Translations under genes and position numbers: made by a program
Shown: in pieces, positions 32,268-40,101 of the stretch
Position numbering within the stretch: position 1 is the first letter of the stretch
Layout: each line of letters starts with the position of its first letter
Notes under the pieces: generated by a model
Databases searched by the model: none
What the model was told of the DNA's origin: nothing
The model's input: only the letters and a program-made list of their open reading frames with translations
Source: JASHPR01 sp963815375
GTDB taxonomy: Bacteria > Actinomycetota > Actinomycetes > Streptosporangiales > Streptosporangiaceae
Direction of reading: 5' to 3'
Assembly (NCBI GenBank): GCA_963815375.1
Contig: CAWFGX010000005.1
Span: 558,001-622,000 of the forward strand
DNA length: 64,000 nucleotides

Positions 32268-32562
32268 CCCAGCGGTCATGGCCGCCCTGGCCAGCCCAAA
32301 GCGGCTGCAGGTGCTGGAGTGGCTGCGGGACCCGCGCGCGCACTTCCCGCGCCAGCGCGATGGTGACCTTGTCGATGACGGCGTCTGCGTGGTGTTCATC
32401 GCGAACAAGCTCGGCATTGCCCAGCCGACCGCCACAACGCACATGCAGGCGCTTGCCCGCGCCGGGCTGGTGACCTCAAAGCGGATCGGCCAGTGGACCT
32501 TCTACAAGCGCGACGAGGGCGCGCTCGCGGCCCTCAAGCAGAAGATCGCGGAGGAGCTATGA
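32260..32562 (+). CDS. ArsR-type winged-helix regulator
   Basis: A 100-residue helix-turn-helix protein from ATG 32260 (MLDPAVMAALASPKRLQVLE). The recognition helix region is VFIANKLGIAQPTATTHMQA and the wing is RAGLVTSKRIGQWTFYKRDE. There are no cysteine pairs of the metal-sensing ArsR type. An unusual insertion, DPRAHFPRQRDGDLVDDGVC, sits between helices 1 and 2. Second gene of the PhzF operon with an 8-bp overlap, so it probably regulates the operon. Confidence 0.8.
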   Translation: MLDPAVMAALASPKRLQVLEWLRDPRAHFPRQRDGDLVDDGVCVVFIANKLGIAQPTATTHMQALARAGLVTSKRIGQWTFYKRDEGALAALKQKIAEEL

Positions 32563-32924
32563 CCAGCAAGGTTCTGTTCACATCCCCGTCCGCCCCGCCG
32601 GCCGGGCCGTACTCGCCGGCCCTTGCGGCCGGTGAGTGGGTGTTCCTGGCCGGTCAGACCGGTCCGGGCGAGACAATCGAGGATCAGACCTCCAGCGCGC
32701 TTGGCAAGGTCGCCGCACTGCTCAACGCGGCGGGCTGCACAGCCGCGGACGTTGTGTCGTGCCTGGTCCATCTGGCCGACCTCGCCGACTTCCAGCGCTT
32801 CAACGCGGTGTACGAGCAGCACTTCCCGGAGCCGCGGCCGGTCCGGACAACGGTCGGCGCGGCCCTCCTGGGCGGCGCCAAGGTAGAGATCACCGCCGTC
32901 GCCCGCCGGTCAGCGCTCGCGTGA
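32559..32924 (+). CDS. RidA/YjgF-family protein
   Basis: A 121-residue Rid protein: KVLFTSPSAPPAGPYSPALA, WVFLAGQTGPGETIEDQTSS, LGKVAALLNAAGCTAADVVS and EPRPVRTTVGAALLGGAKVE. The Arg in PRPVRTTV is the imine-deaminase arginine of active Rid proteins, though the usual RSAVG/ARpaRP wording is slightly varied. Rid proteins hydrolyse enamine/imine intermediates from PLP enzymes. Overlaps the ArsR gene by 4 bp (ATGA). Confidence 0.88.
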   Translation: MTSKVLFTSPSAPPAGPYSPALAAGEWVFLAGQTGPGETIEDQTSSALGKVAALLNAAGCTAADVVSCLVHLADLADFQRFNAVYEQHFPEPRPVRTTVGAALLGGAKVEITAVARRSALA

Positions 32925-32934
32925 GGAGACGCTC

Positions 32935-33306
32935 ATGTCACAGCAGGACTATGTCATCCACTACGCGCCGCTGTTTAACACGCTGCAGCAGATCGACATC
33001 CAGGCACTGATCGATCAGGTAGACGACCCCTGGTACAACCAGACCCTGGTCCAGGTCGGTGATGTGCTGGTGCGGCTTGGCGTCCTGTCGGGGGAGTTCC
33101 ACTGGCACAAGCACGACGAGCAGGACGAGTTCTTCTTCGTCCTGGACGGGCTCTTGCGTATCGAACTCGATGATGCCGAGACCGTCGAGCTATCGCCCCG
33201 TCAGGGGTTCAGTGTCCCAGCCGGAATGCTGCACCGGCCGGTGGGGGCGGTCCGCACAGTCGTGCTGATGATCGAGAAAGCCGGAGTCATCGCGACTGGT
33301 GACTGA
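32935..33306 (+). CDS. Small cupin-domain protein
   Basis: A 123-residue single-domain cupin. Cupin motif 1 is GEFHWHKHDEQDEFFFVLDG (His-x-His and Glu) and motif 2 is PRQGFSVPAGMLHRPVG (His). These residues can bind one metal ion. The N-terminus DYVIHYAPLFNTLQQIDIQA is family-like. Last gene of the PhzF-ArsR-Rid operon, 10 bp after the Rid stop. Could be a small oxygenase or isomerase completing a short pathway. Confidence 0.85.
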   Translation: MSQQDYVIHYAPLFNTLQQIDIQALIDQVDDPWYNQTLVQVGDVLVRLGVLSGEFHWHKHDEQDEFFFVLDGLLRIELDDAETVELSPRQGFSVPAGMLHRPVGAVRTVVLMIEKAGVIATGD

Positions 33307-33347
33307 CGACGGCCGGGAAAGCTCGCGTCAGCGGGCGAGGGAGACGA

Positions 33348-33551
33348 TTACGACAGGTCGAACTGGCCGGCCTTCACGCCAGCGACAAACAGCCGCCACT
33401 CATCCAGTGCGAACAGCAGCTTCGGACCCTCCGGGTCCTTCGAGTCACGCACGCCGACAGCCGCCGCCGGGAACTGCGCTATCTCCACGCAGCCACCGCC
33501 GTTAGCGCCGCTGTAACTCGACTTGCGCCAGGTCACGTGACTGACGTCCAT
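33348..33551 (-). CDS. DUF397 protein
   Basis: A 67-residue DUF397 protein: VTWRKSSYSGANGGGCVEIA, AVGVRDSKDPEGPKLLFALD, EWRLFVAGVKAGQFD. The pattern W-KSSYS-N---CVEV-- VRDSK is diagnostic. Such proteins are encoded beside XRE/DUF5753 regulators (as here, with a 19-bp overlap) and are thought to be their small partners in antibiotic- or development-related control in Streptomyces. Confidence 0.92.
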   Translation of the reverse strand: MDVSHVTWRKSSYSGANGGGCVEIAQFPAAAVGVRDSKDPEGPKLLFALDEWRLFVAGVKAGQFDLS

Positions 33552-34363
33552 GATTTCGCCCTCTCCTCCAATACCGCCAGAGAAGCCGCCTTTGGCAGGG
33601 TATCGGCTCTCAGCGTATCCCACATCAGCGAGAGAAACGCCACGTCTTTGGCCTGCTCCACAGGCTGCCCGCCCGCCGCGCCCTCCTGGTATCCGATGCC
33701 CGGCGCGTCCTCGAAGTCCGCGATGGCGAACGCTCCCGTGAGGCCATAGTGTGCCCCCGCGCTTGCCGGGATGATCTCGATCATGACGTGCGGCAGCCGG
33801 GCCATCTGAGCCAGCCGGGTCACCTGCTCCTGCATCACGTACCGGCTGCCCACCGGCCGGTGCAGCACCCACTCGTCCAGGATCACCCAGAGCGACGCAG
33901 GGTCCTGGCGGGTCAGCACCTCCTGACGCCTGATCCGCGCAGCGACCTCCTCCTCGATCTGCTCGTCTGTTGCACGGAACCGGGTTCGGAATATCGCCCT
34001 GGCGTACTCCTCGGTTTGCAGCAGGCCAGGCACAATCAGCGGCTCGAACCACCGTAAGGTGGCTGCCTGCGATTCCTTGTGCGCCCATTCCTGAAACCAG
34101 GCAGGAAACGCCTGGTAACCCAGGCCATTCCCGATCTCCTTCCGCAGCCTTAACAGAGCGCCGCCCGCATCCAGCGCCGCTTCAAGATCGTGAGTCACCT
34201 CCGGTGTCGCGGCACGGTCGCCCAGCTCGATCGCTTGTACGAGGGATACCGACTTGCAGATCCGCCGGGCCACCTCCTGGCGGCTTAACTCGGCCTTCTC
34301 CCGGTAGAACCGCACCATCGCCCCGAACACCTGACGAGGATTACCGCCCACATCGTGCGACAT
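33533..34363 (-). CDS. XRE-family regulator with DUF5753 domain
   Basis: A 276-residue protein from ATG 34363. N-terminal helix-turn-helix: FYREKAELSRQEVARRICKS, then VSLVQAIELGDRAATPEVTH. The C-terminal DUF5753 domain contains WFQEWAHKESQAATLRWFEP, LIVPGLLQTEEYARAIFRTR and the VILDEWVLHRPVGSRYVMQE/QVTRLAQMARLPHVMIEIIP block. Both halves are complete. Overlaps the DUF397 gene, forming the usual pair; regulates probably itself and the divergent small genes. Confidence 0.92.
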   Translation of the reverse strand: MSHDVGGNPRQVFGAMVRFYREKAELSRQEVARRICKSVSLVQAIELGDRAATPEVTHDLEAALDAGGALLRLRKEIGNGLGYQAFPAWFQEWAHKESQAATLRWFEPLIVPGLLQTEEYARAIFRTRFRATDEQIEEEVAARIRRQEVLTRQDPASLWVILDEWVLHRPVGSRYVMQEQVTRLAQMARLPHVMIEIIPASAGAHYGLTGAFAIADFEDAPGIGYQEGAAGGQPVEQAKDVAFLSLMWDTLRADTLPKAASLAVLEERAKSWTSVT

Positions 34364-34537
34364 GATCACGCCCTCCTCACACATCACGACACATGAATGC
34401 CCGAAACACCGACACGCTCCGGGCATGGCCGGCACCACAATGACGGACCGCGATGTGACCATTCCCCAGGCTATTCCCGAAACGGCAGCCTTGGGAATGC
34501 ACGAGCAGATCACCCAGGAATGTCACGGAGAATCATC

Positions 34538-34768
34538 ATGGACACTGAGCACGAGGCCGCACTCGCCACTCTGCGAGACGAGTTCCCGGCCTTCCACATC
34601 GCGCTGGAGCCATCCGTCAGCGGCCCCCGCTACATCGCCCGCAGCCGGCACCTGAGCCAGAACCCGCACACCGTTGTCACCCGCGACCCGGCAGAGCTGC
34701 GTGCCGCGCTCACCGCTGCCCGGCCGTCCGGGCCCCGCCCCGTTGTGCCCCGTCAGCGGCTCGCATGA
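34538..34768 (+). CDS. Small hypothetical protein next to an XRE/DUF397 pair
   Basis: A 76-residue protein, MDTEHEAALATLRDEFPAFH, with GGAG upstream. The N-terminal half is mixed helix/strand (LEPSVSGPRYIARSRHL) and the C-terminal half is proline/arginine-rich. Proteins of this size and wording lie divergent from XRE/DUF5753 genes in other actinomycetes. Function unknown. It overlaps the next gene by 4 bp. Confidence 0.7.
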   Translation: MDTEHEAALATLRDEFPAFHIALEPSVSGPRYIARSRHLSQNPHTVVTRDPAELRAALTAARPSGPRPVVPRQRLA

Positions 34769-34986
34769 GCAGCGCCGCACTCCTGCCTGAGCAGCGCGAA
34801 GTCCTCCGTCAGGCATTAGCAGACGCGATTAGCTACCGTGATCCGCCGCTGCACTGTCCCGACTGCGAGACATCTGATCGGCTCTGCGGCCAGTGTGCCG
34901 CGGGGCTGTCCCAGGCCCGCGCGTACCTCGCGCTCAGCCGTGAGCTGGAGGTCAGCCCGCCGCGCGGGGCCGCAGGCCGTCGCTGA
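34765..34986 (+). CDS. Small CxxC protein next to an XRE/DUF397 pair
   Basis: A 73-residue protein with two CxxC pairs (CPDCETSDRLCGQC), a possible zinc knuckle, between a helix (EQREVLRQALADAISYRDPP) and a second helix (SQARAYLALSRELE). Coupled by ATGA to the 76-residue gene. Its 3' end overlaps the convergent TetR gene by 35 bp. Confidence 0.7.
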   Translation: MSSAALLPEQREVLRQALADAISYRDPPLHCPDCETSDRLCGQCAAGLSQARAYLALSRELEVSPPRGAAGRR

Positions 34987-35521
34987 AGACCGCCAGCACA
35001 ACCGCCTGATCAGCGCCGGGGCGCGGCTGCATCGCGAATAGCAGGCCGGACAGGAGCGCCGTGAGTTCGGCCGGGCCGAGATCCGCGCGTACGGCGCCGG
35101 CCAGCTGAGCCCTGCTGAACAGGCAGGTGATCTGGTCGCGCAGGTCATCCGCTGCGGCCATGACGGCCGGGCCGACCTCCACACCCGCAGTGGCCAGTGC
35201 GTCGAACAGGTCCCGTTTGGGTCCGGCCTGGGCGGCGAGCCGGTCCAGGAACGCGAAAAAGGCCGCACCGGGATCGGGGGAGTCGGCCAGCGCGGCGCCT
35301 TCGGCGGCGAGGCGGCGCAGCCGGTCATGCACTACCGCCTCGACCAGGGCCTCCTTGGTGGGAAAGTGACGGTAGAGCGTTCCGGGTCCGACACCGGCGC
35401 GCTTTGCGATCTCATCGAGCGGAACCGACAGGCCGTCCGCTGCGAACGCGGTCGCGGCGGCTTCGAGGACCGCTTCCCGGTTTCGACGGGCGTCGGCTCG
35501 CAGCGGCCTCGAGTCTGGCAT
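34952..35521 (-). CDS. TetR-family transcriptional regulator
   Basis: A 189-residue TetR protein. Helix-turn-helix PLDEIAKRAGVGPGTLYRHF (residues ~30-55) after NREAVLEAAATAFAADGLSV; the ligand domain has AAQAGPKRDLFDALATAGVE. The ATG at 35521 with GGAGGTGAG upstream is preferred to 35539. Divergent from a SnoaL-like protein gene; two 15-bp direct repeats in the intergenic region are its likely operators. Confidence 0.9.
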   Translation of the reverse strand: MPDSRPLRADARRNREAVLEAAATAFAADGLSVPLDEIAKRAGVGPGTLYRHFPTKEALVEAVVHDRLRRLAAEGAALADSPDPGAAFFAFLDRLAAQAGPKRDLFDALATAGVEVGPAVMAAADDLRDQITCLFSRAQLAGAVRADLGPAELTALLSGLLFAMQPRPGADQAVVLAVFSDGLRPRAAG

Positions 35522-35553
35522 CTCACCTCCGTTCATCACCCTGATTTGAAAGC

Positions 35554-35602
35554 GGGGCGATGTCTCCGGTACGGTCTTCTGCTAACCGGGGCGACGTCTC
35601 CG
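35554..35602. promoter_or_regulatory. Repeat operator between TetR and SnoaL-like genes
   Basis: Two direct copies of GGGGCGA(T/C)GTCTCCG at 35554-35568 and 35588-35602, 34 bp apart. Each has the dyad core GG-N-GACGTC-N-CC (second copy). Their place between divergent genes fits TetR control of both. Confidence 0.55.
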
Positions 35603-35636
35603 ATTGTAGTCCGTCGCACGAGGAGGTCACCGGATC

Positions 35637-36080
35637 ATGCCAGCCACCACCCGTTCCCCCCGCGAGACGGTCGAGCAGTTGCTGCGGGCAGCCGTCAGCG
35701 CCACACCAGGCGACATGGCGGACTGCTACGCGCCCGAGGTGGTCATCGAGATCCCGTTCGCTGTGCCCGCGCTGTATCCCTCGCGGTTCGAGACCACCCG
35801 CGAGGAACTCCGGGCCCGGTACCAGGCCGGGACCGCGAGCAGGCGGTACAAGAGCCTGAGTGATGTCACGGTCCATGAGACCGCCGACCCGGAGGTCGTC
35901 ATTGCCGAGTACGAGCTCAACGGCGAGATGACCGCCACGGGCGAGCCGTACTCCATGCGCTTCGCCATGGTCCTCACGATCAGGGACGGCCACATCATGC
36001 ACTCCCGGGACTACAGCGACCCAATCGCGGGCGCCCGGCTGCTGGGCCGGCTTCCCGATCTCGTCTCCGCGCTGACCTAG
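35637..36080 (+). CDS. SnoaL-like/NTF2-superfamily protein
   Basis: A 147-residue nuclear-transport-factor-2-fold protein: SPRETVEQLLRAAVSATPGD, CYAPEVVIEIPFAVPALYPS, VIAEYELNGEMTATGEPYSM and DGHIMHSRDYSDPIAGARLL. GGAGG 9 bp upstream of ATG. Such proteins are small hydrolases, cyclases or isomerases or stand-alone binding domains; conserved catalytic Asp/His cannot be assigned here. Probably repressed by the divergent TetR protein. Confidence 0.85.
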   Translation: MPATTRSPRETVEQLLRAAVSATPGDMADCYAPEVVIEIPFAVPALYPSRFETTREELRARYQAGTASRRYKSLSDVTVHETADPEVVIAEYELNGEMTATGEPYSMRFAMVLTIRDGHIMHSRDYSDPIAGARLLGRLPDLVSALT

Positions 36081-36105
36081 CCCCCGACGCCCAGGCCAGA
36101 CAGCT

Positions 36106-36145
36106 GGTGTCAGCCCGGTGTCAGCCGGCGACACCGGGCTGACAC
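36106..36145 (+). promoter_or_regulatory. Response-regulator-type operator before the ABC exporter operon
   Basis: GGTGTCAG at 36106-36113 and again at 36117-36124 (11-bp period) is followed by the inverted pair, so that GTGTCAGCCCGGTGTC (36107-36122) and GACACCGGGCTGACAC (36130-36145) form a 16-bp perfect dyad with a 7-bp spacer. It begins 63 bp before the ATG at 36169. Nearly the same repeats precede the response regulator gene (17229-17270). Confidence 0.7.
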
Positions 36146-36168
36146 TGCCAACCGCGTACAACCGGCAC

Positions 36169-36918
36169 ATGGATAACGCGACTATAGAAGTGGCCGGCGT
36201 GCGCAAGCGGTTTGGCCGGGTTATGGCGCTGAACGGTGTGTCGTTCTGTGTGCGGCCCGGTCAGGTGACCGGGTTCGTGGGCCCGAACGGCGCCGGGAAG
36301 TCGACCACGATGCGGGTGATCCTGGGCCTGGATGCCCCTGACGAGGGTCAGGCGCTGGTCGGCGGTCGGCGGTATGCCAGTCTGCGGCGGCCGCTGACGC
36401 ATCTGGGGTCGCTGCTGGACGCCGGGGCCCTGCAGCCGGGCCGCAGCGGCCGCAATCACCTGCTGTGGCTGGCGCATTCCCAGGGTCTGGGCGCTGACCG
36501 GGTGGACGAGGTGATCAGCCAGGCCGGGATGGAGTCAGCGGCGCGGCGCAAGGCGGGGGGCTACTCGCTGGGCATGCGGCAGCGGCTGGGCATCGCCGCC
36601 GCGCTGCTGGGCGACCCGCCAGCGGTGATGCTCGACGAGCCGTTCAACGGGATGGACCCCGAAGGCATCGTGTGGGGGCGCGGGTTCCTGCGGGCCCTCG
36701 CAGACCAGGGCCGCGCGGTGCTGGTGTCCAGCCACCTGATGAGCGAGCTCGAAGGCACAGCCGACCACCTGGTGATCGTCGGACGCGGCCAGGTCATCGC
36801 CGATACCACCCTGAGCGAGCTGCTGACAAAGACCCGTACCGCCTCACTGGAGCAGGCATACCTGAAACTCACCCGCGACGCAGTCGAGTACCGCGCTCAG
36901 ACGGAGACCGCGCGATGA
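36169..36918 (+). CDS. ABC exporter ATP-binding protein
   Basis: A 249-residue ATPase: Walker A GPNGAGKSTTM, signature YSLGMRQRLGIA, Walker B AVMLDEPFNGMD and switch His in VLVSSHLMSELEG. The wording is that of the bacitracin/DrrA-type ABC-2 group. The start at ATG 36169 (DNATIEVAGVRKRFG follows) is preferred; the open frame upstream is operator DNA. It overlaps the permease gene by 4 bp. Likely controlled by the response regulator whose repeats lie in its promoter. Confidence 0.92.
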   Translation: MDNATIEVAGVRKRFGRVMALNGVSFCVRPGQVTGFVGPNGAGKSTTMRVILGLDAPDEGQALVGGRRYASLRRPLTHLGSLLDAGALQPGRSGRNHLLWLAHSQGLGADRVDEVISQAGMESAARRKAGGYSLGMRQRLGIAAALLGDPPAVMLDEPFNGMDPEGIVWGRGFLRALADQGRAVLVSSHLMSELEGTADHLVIVGRGQVIADTTLSELLTKTRTASLEQAYLKLTRDAVEYRAQTETAR

Positions 36919-38540
36919 CCGCGACCATCTCCCGGCGCGAGGCGGGTCTCGAGGACGGGCGGGATGGGTTCGGGAGGGTGCTTCGCGCCGAGTGGACCAA
37001 GTTCCGCAGCGTACGCGGCTGGCTGATCGCCACGGTGATCGCCGCGCTGCTGACCGCAGGGGTCGGGCTGTGGGCGGCAGCCGGCCCGCAGAGCATGTGC
37101 GGGCCGCCCACGCCCACCGCCCCGGCTCCGGCCGGCCCAGGAGGTTCTGGTGGCGGTGGCCAGCCCTGCAAGAGCAAGGTAGCGACCGGGCCGGGCGGCG
37201 AGGCGGTCGACGACACCTTCTACTTCGTGCGCCAGCCGCTGGACGGCGACGGGACCGTCACCGCCCAGGTGACGGCGCTGACCGGCAGTTACTCGCCGGG
37301 CGCGGGCATTGCCTCCGGGCCAGACCCGGAAGCCGGCTTCACCGCGGGACTTCAGCCGTGGGCAAAGGCCGGCGTGATCGTGAAGGCAAGCCTCCAGCCG
37401 GGGTCGGACTACGCGGCGGTGATGATCACCGGCGCACACGGCGTCCGGATGCAGGACAACTACACCGGCGACACGGCAGGCTTGCCTGGCGCGGTCTCCG
37501 CCGCTGCACCGCGGTGGGTGCGGCTGACCCGCTCCGGTGACACTCTCACCGGATACGACTCGGCCGACGGCCGGAAGTGGGTCAAGATCGGCAGCGTCAG
37601 CCTGGCCGGGCTGCCAGCCACGATGCAGGCCGGGCTCTTCGTCACCTCTCCTGCGCGCGTGGCGGCCGAGAGTTCCGCTCCCAGCGTGGCCACCGCTGTG
37701 TTCGGGCATGTTGGCCTGGCTGGAGCGGGGCCGGGCCGGGCGTGGCGTGGCCAGGGGATCGGGTCTGGCAACGGGGGTCCCGGGTACCCGGCGGTTCCCG
37801 GCCGGTTCAGCCAGGGGGGCGGCACGTTCACGGTGAGCGGCTCTGGTGACATAGCGCCAGCCGTGCCGGGAGGAGCGCTGGGCCTCGGGCGGCCGCTTCA
37901 GGACACCCTGAACGGGGTGTTCGCGGGGCTGATCGTGGCGATCGTCCTGGGCTCTCTGTTTATCACCGGCGAGTACCGCCGGGGCCTCATCCGCACCACG
38001 CTGGCCGCGAGTCCACGCCGCGGCCAGGTTCTCGCGGCCAAGGCAATCGTGATTGGCGGGGTCATGTTCGCCGCAGGCGTGGTGGGAGCCGTGGTCCCGA
38101 TATCGTTCGGGCCGCGGTTGCTGCGCGAGGACGGCAATTACGTGTTCCCGGTCAGCGCGCTGACTGAGATACGCCTGATCGCCGGGTCCGCGGCGCTGCT
38201 CGCGGTCGCGGCGATCTTCGCCCTGGCCCTCGGCACGATCCTGCGGTATGACGCCGGGCCGGTCACCGCGGTGATCGCGCTGATCGTGGTGCCGTTCTTC
38301 TTCACCTCGGATCTGGCCGTTGTTCCCGCCAGTGCCGGGGAGTGGCTGCTGCGGGTCACCCCGGCGGCCGGGTTCGCCATCCAGCAGTCGGTCCCGGCCT
38401 ACGTCCAGGTGAGCTACCCGTACACGCCGCAGTACGGCTTCTACCCCCTGGCGCCGTGGGTCGGCTTCGCAGTGCTCTGCGCCTGGACCGCTGCCGCCCT
38501 GGGCCTGGCGTACGTCGTGCTCCGCCGGAGAGACGCATGA
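36915..38540 (+). CDS. ABC-2 permease with an inserted extracytoplasmic lectin-like domain
   Basis: A 541-residue permease. Helix 1 (VRGWLIATVIAALLTAGVGL) is followed by an outer domain of about 290 residues, beginning with Gly/Pro/Ser linkers and containing DDTFYFVRQPLDGDGTVTAQ, WAKAGVIVKASLQPGSDYAA, VMITGAHGVRMQDNYTGDTA and RWVRLTRSGDTLTGYDSADG, a DUF1349/concanavalin-like beta sandwich. Five or six more helices follow (GVFAGLIVAIVLGSLFITGE, then EYRRGLIRTTLAASPRR, the usual ABC-2 motif). The outer domain could sense or bind a ligand. It overlaps both neighbours by 4 bp. Confidence 0.85.
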   Translation: MTATISRREAGLEDGRDGFGRVLRAEWTKFRSVRGWLIATVIAALLTAGVGLWAAAGPQSMCGPPTPTAPAPAGPGGSGGGGQPCKSKVATGPGGEAVDDTFYFVRQPLDGDGTVTAQVTALTGSYSPGAGIASGPDPEAGFTAGLQPWAKAGVIVKASLQPGSDYAAVMITGAHGVRMQDNYTGDTAGLPGAVSAAAPRWVRLTRSGDTLTGYDSADGRKWVKIGSVSLAGLPATMQAGLFVTSPARVAAESSAPSVATAVFGHVGLAGAGPGRAWRGQGIGSGNGGPGYPAVPGRFSQGGGTFTVSGSGDIAPAVPGGALGLGRPLQDTLNGVFAGLIVAIVLGSLFITGEYRRGLIRTTLAASPRRGQVLAAKAIVIGGVMFAAGVVGAVVPISFGPRLLREDGNYVFPVSALTEIRLIAGSAALLAVAAIFALALGTILRYDAGPVTAVIALIVVPFFFTSDLAVVPASAGEWLLRVTPAAGFAIQQSVPAYVQVSYPYTPQYGFYPLAPWVGFAVLCAWTAAALGLAYVVLRRRDA

Positions 38541-39313
38541 GCACGCTGCATATGGAGTGGACCAAGCTGCGCACGGTGGCCAGCACGGTGTGGCTGCTGC
38601 TCGGCATCATCGCGGTGACCGTGACCGTAAGCGCGGTCGTCTCCTCGGCTCTGAGCTGCACGTCCTCGGCAGGCTGCCATCCTGACCTCACCAGGCTCAG
38701 CCTGAGCGGGGTTGACCTGGGCCAGGCGGTCGTAGCGATCCTGGCTGTGCTGGCGGTGACCGGGGAGTACGGCACCGGGATGATCCGGACCACACTGGCC
38801 GCGGCACCGGTCAGGCTCACGGTCCTGGCCGCCAAAGCCGCCGTGGTCACTGCCGTGGTGCTGGCCGCGGGCACGGTCGCCGTGCTCGGCTCGGTGCTGG
38901 CTGGGCGGCTGATCCTGCCCGGCCACGGGTACGCACCGGCGGACGGCTACCCGGCCCTGTCCCTGGCCAGCGGCACAGTTCTGCGCGCCGCCGGGGGATC
39001 GGTGCTCTACCTTGCCCTGATCGCGCTGCTGAGCGTCGGCATCTCGGTGGCGGTGCGGGAGTCCGCGGTGGCCATCGGCGTGGTCCTCGGCCTGCTGTAC
39101 CTGTTCCCGATCCTGAGCCAGGTGGTCGGCAGCCCGGGCGTGCAGCGGCACCTGGAGCAGATCAGCCCGATGACAGCTGGCCTGGAGATCCAGGCCAGCA
39201 TCAACCTGCATTCCCTGCCGATCAGCCCCTGGGCGGGCCTTGGCGTGCTCGCCGCCTGGGCCGCCGCGGCCTTGGTCACCGGCGCTCTCCTGCTCCGACT
39301 TCGCGATGCCTAG
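38537..39313 (+). CDS. ABC-2 permease, second subunit
   Basis: A 258-residue membrane protein: N-terminal MSTLHMEWTKLRTVASTVWL shows the E-W-T-K-L-R motif of ABC-2 permeases, then helices AVVAILAVLAVTGEYGTGMI (with GEYGTGMIRTTLAAAP) and others. Unlike its partner it has only a short outer loop. Last gene of the three-gene exporter operon. Its stop overlaps the convergent SIMPL gene by 4 bp. Confidence 0.88.
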   Translation: MSTLHMEWTKLRTVASTVWLLLGIIAVTVTVSAVVSSALSCTSSAGCHPDLTRLSLSGVDLGQAVVAILAVLAVTGEYGTGMIRTTLAAAPVRLTVLAAKAAVVTAVVLAAGTVAVLGSVLAGRLILPGHGYAPADGYPALSLASGTVLRAAGGSVLYLALIALLSVGISVAVRESAVAIGVVLGLLYLFPILSQVVGSPGVQRHLEQISPMTAGLEIQASINLHSLPISPWAGLGVLAAWAAAALVTGALLLRLRDA

Positions 39314-40101
39314 GCGAGCGCGTAGACGACCGTGACCGAGACGCTGAGCTGCTGGGAACCTGGCGAGATGGGAACCGACGAGTTCGCACTTCCCGCCTGG
39401 GCGCCGGCAGGAACAGCCACCGTAGGGGTTTGGGTCTGATCGCTGATGCTGATCACCGGACCGAGTTGCTGGCCCAGCGCCTGCGCGTACTGGGCCGCCT
39501 TCGTCCGGGCATCGGCGACCGCGCGGGCGCGAGCGGTGGCGAGCAGCGTGCTTGTGTCGGTCAGGTTCAGCGAGATGCCGTCGACGGTCGCTGCGTTGCC
39601 CCCGGCATGCACCGCGGCCCCGATCTGGGAGCCCGCGGTGCCGATGCTGACCAGCGTGGCGGTGAGTGACTCGCTGGCACCGTAGCTACTAGGCGACTGT
39701 GAGCCGGACTCGTAGTTCGGCTGGATATAAAGCCCGGAGGTCTGGATGTCGGAGGCGGCGACGCCACTTGCGCGCAGCGCAGCGGTTACCTGATCCACCG
39801 CCTGGCTGGCCTGCTGCAACGCCGAGTCCACCGAAGCGCCGTTCACCTGGACGCCCATGTCAAGCGTCAGCTGATTCGGAGTCCCGCTGACCATGCCGGT
39901 GCCGGTGACCGTGATCCGGGTACCGGACGTCGCCGAGGTGAGCTGGACATCCTGGCCGCGAGGCGAGCCGGGGGCCGAGCGCGAGGCGCTGGATGACGCG
40001 TCGCCCAGGGTCACGCCGAGCGCGAACGCCCCGATTAGCAGTACGGCGGCGGCTGAGCCAGTGGCCGCCGCCCGGATTGATGGAGTGACGCTGATGGCCA
40101 T
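39310..40101 (-). CDS. SIMPL-domain (DUF541) secreted protein
   Basis: A 263-residue exported protein. N-terminal signal or anchor helix (AATGSAAAVLLIGAFALGVT), then the SIMPL domain: ITVTGTGMVSGTPNQLTLDM, QQASQAVDQVTAALRASGVA, DIQTSGLYIQPNYESGSQ and ARAVADARTKAAQYAQALGQ. The internal disordered stretch SQSPSSYGASE is usual. Family members are periplasmic or surface proteins of unknown biochemical role. Convergent with the ABC exporter operon. Confidence 0.88.
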   Translation of the reverse strand: MAISVTPSIRAAATGSAAAVLLIGAFALGVTLGDASSSASRSAPGSPRGQDVQLTSATSGTRITVTGTGMVSGTPNQLTLDMGVQVNGASVDSALQQASQAVDQVTAALRASGVAASDIQTSGLYIQPNYESGSQSPSSYGASESLTATLVSIGTAGSQIGAAVHAGGNAATVDGISLNLTDTSTLLATARARAVADARTKAAQYAQALGQQLGPVISISDQTQTPTVAVPAGAQAGSANSSVPISPGSQQLSVSVTVVYALA

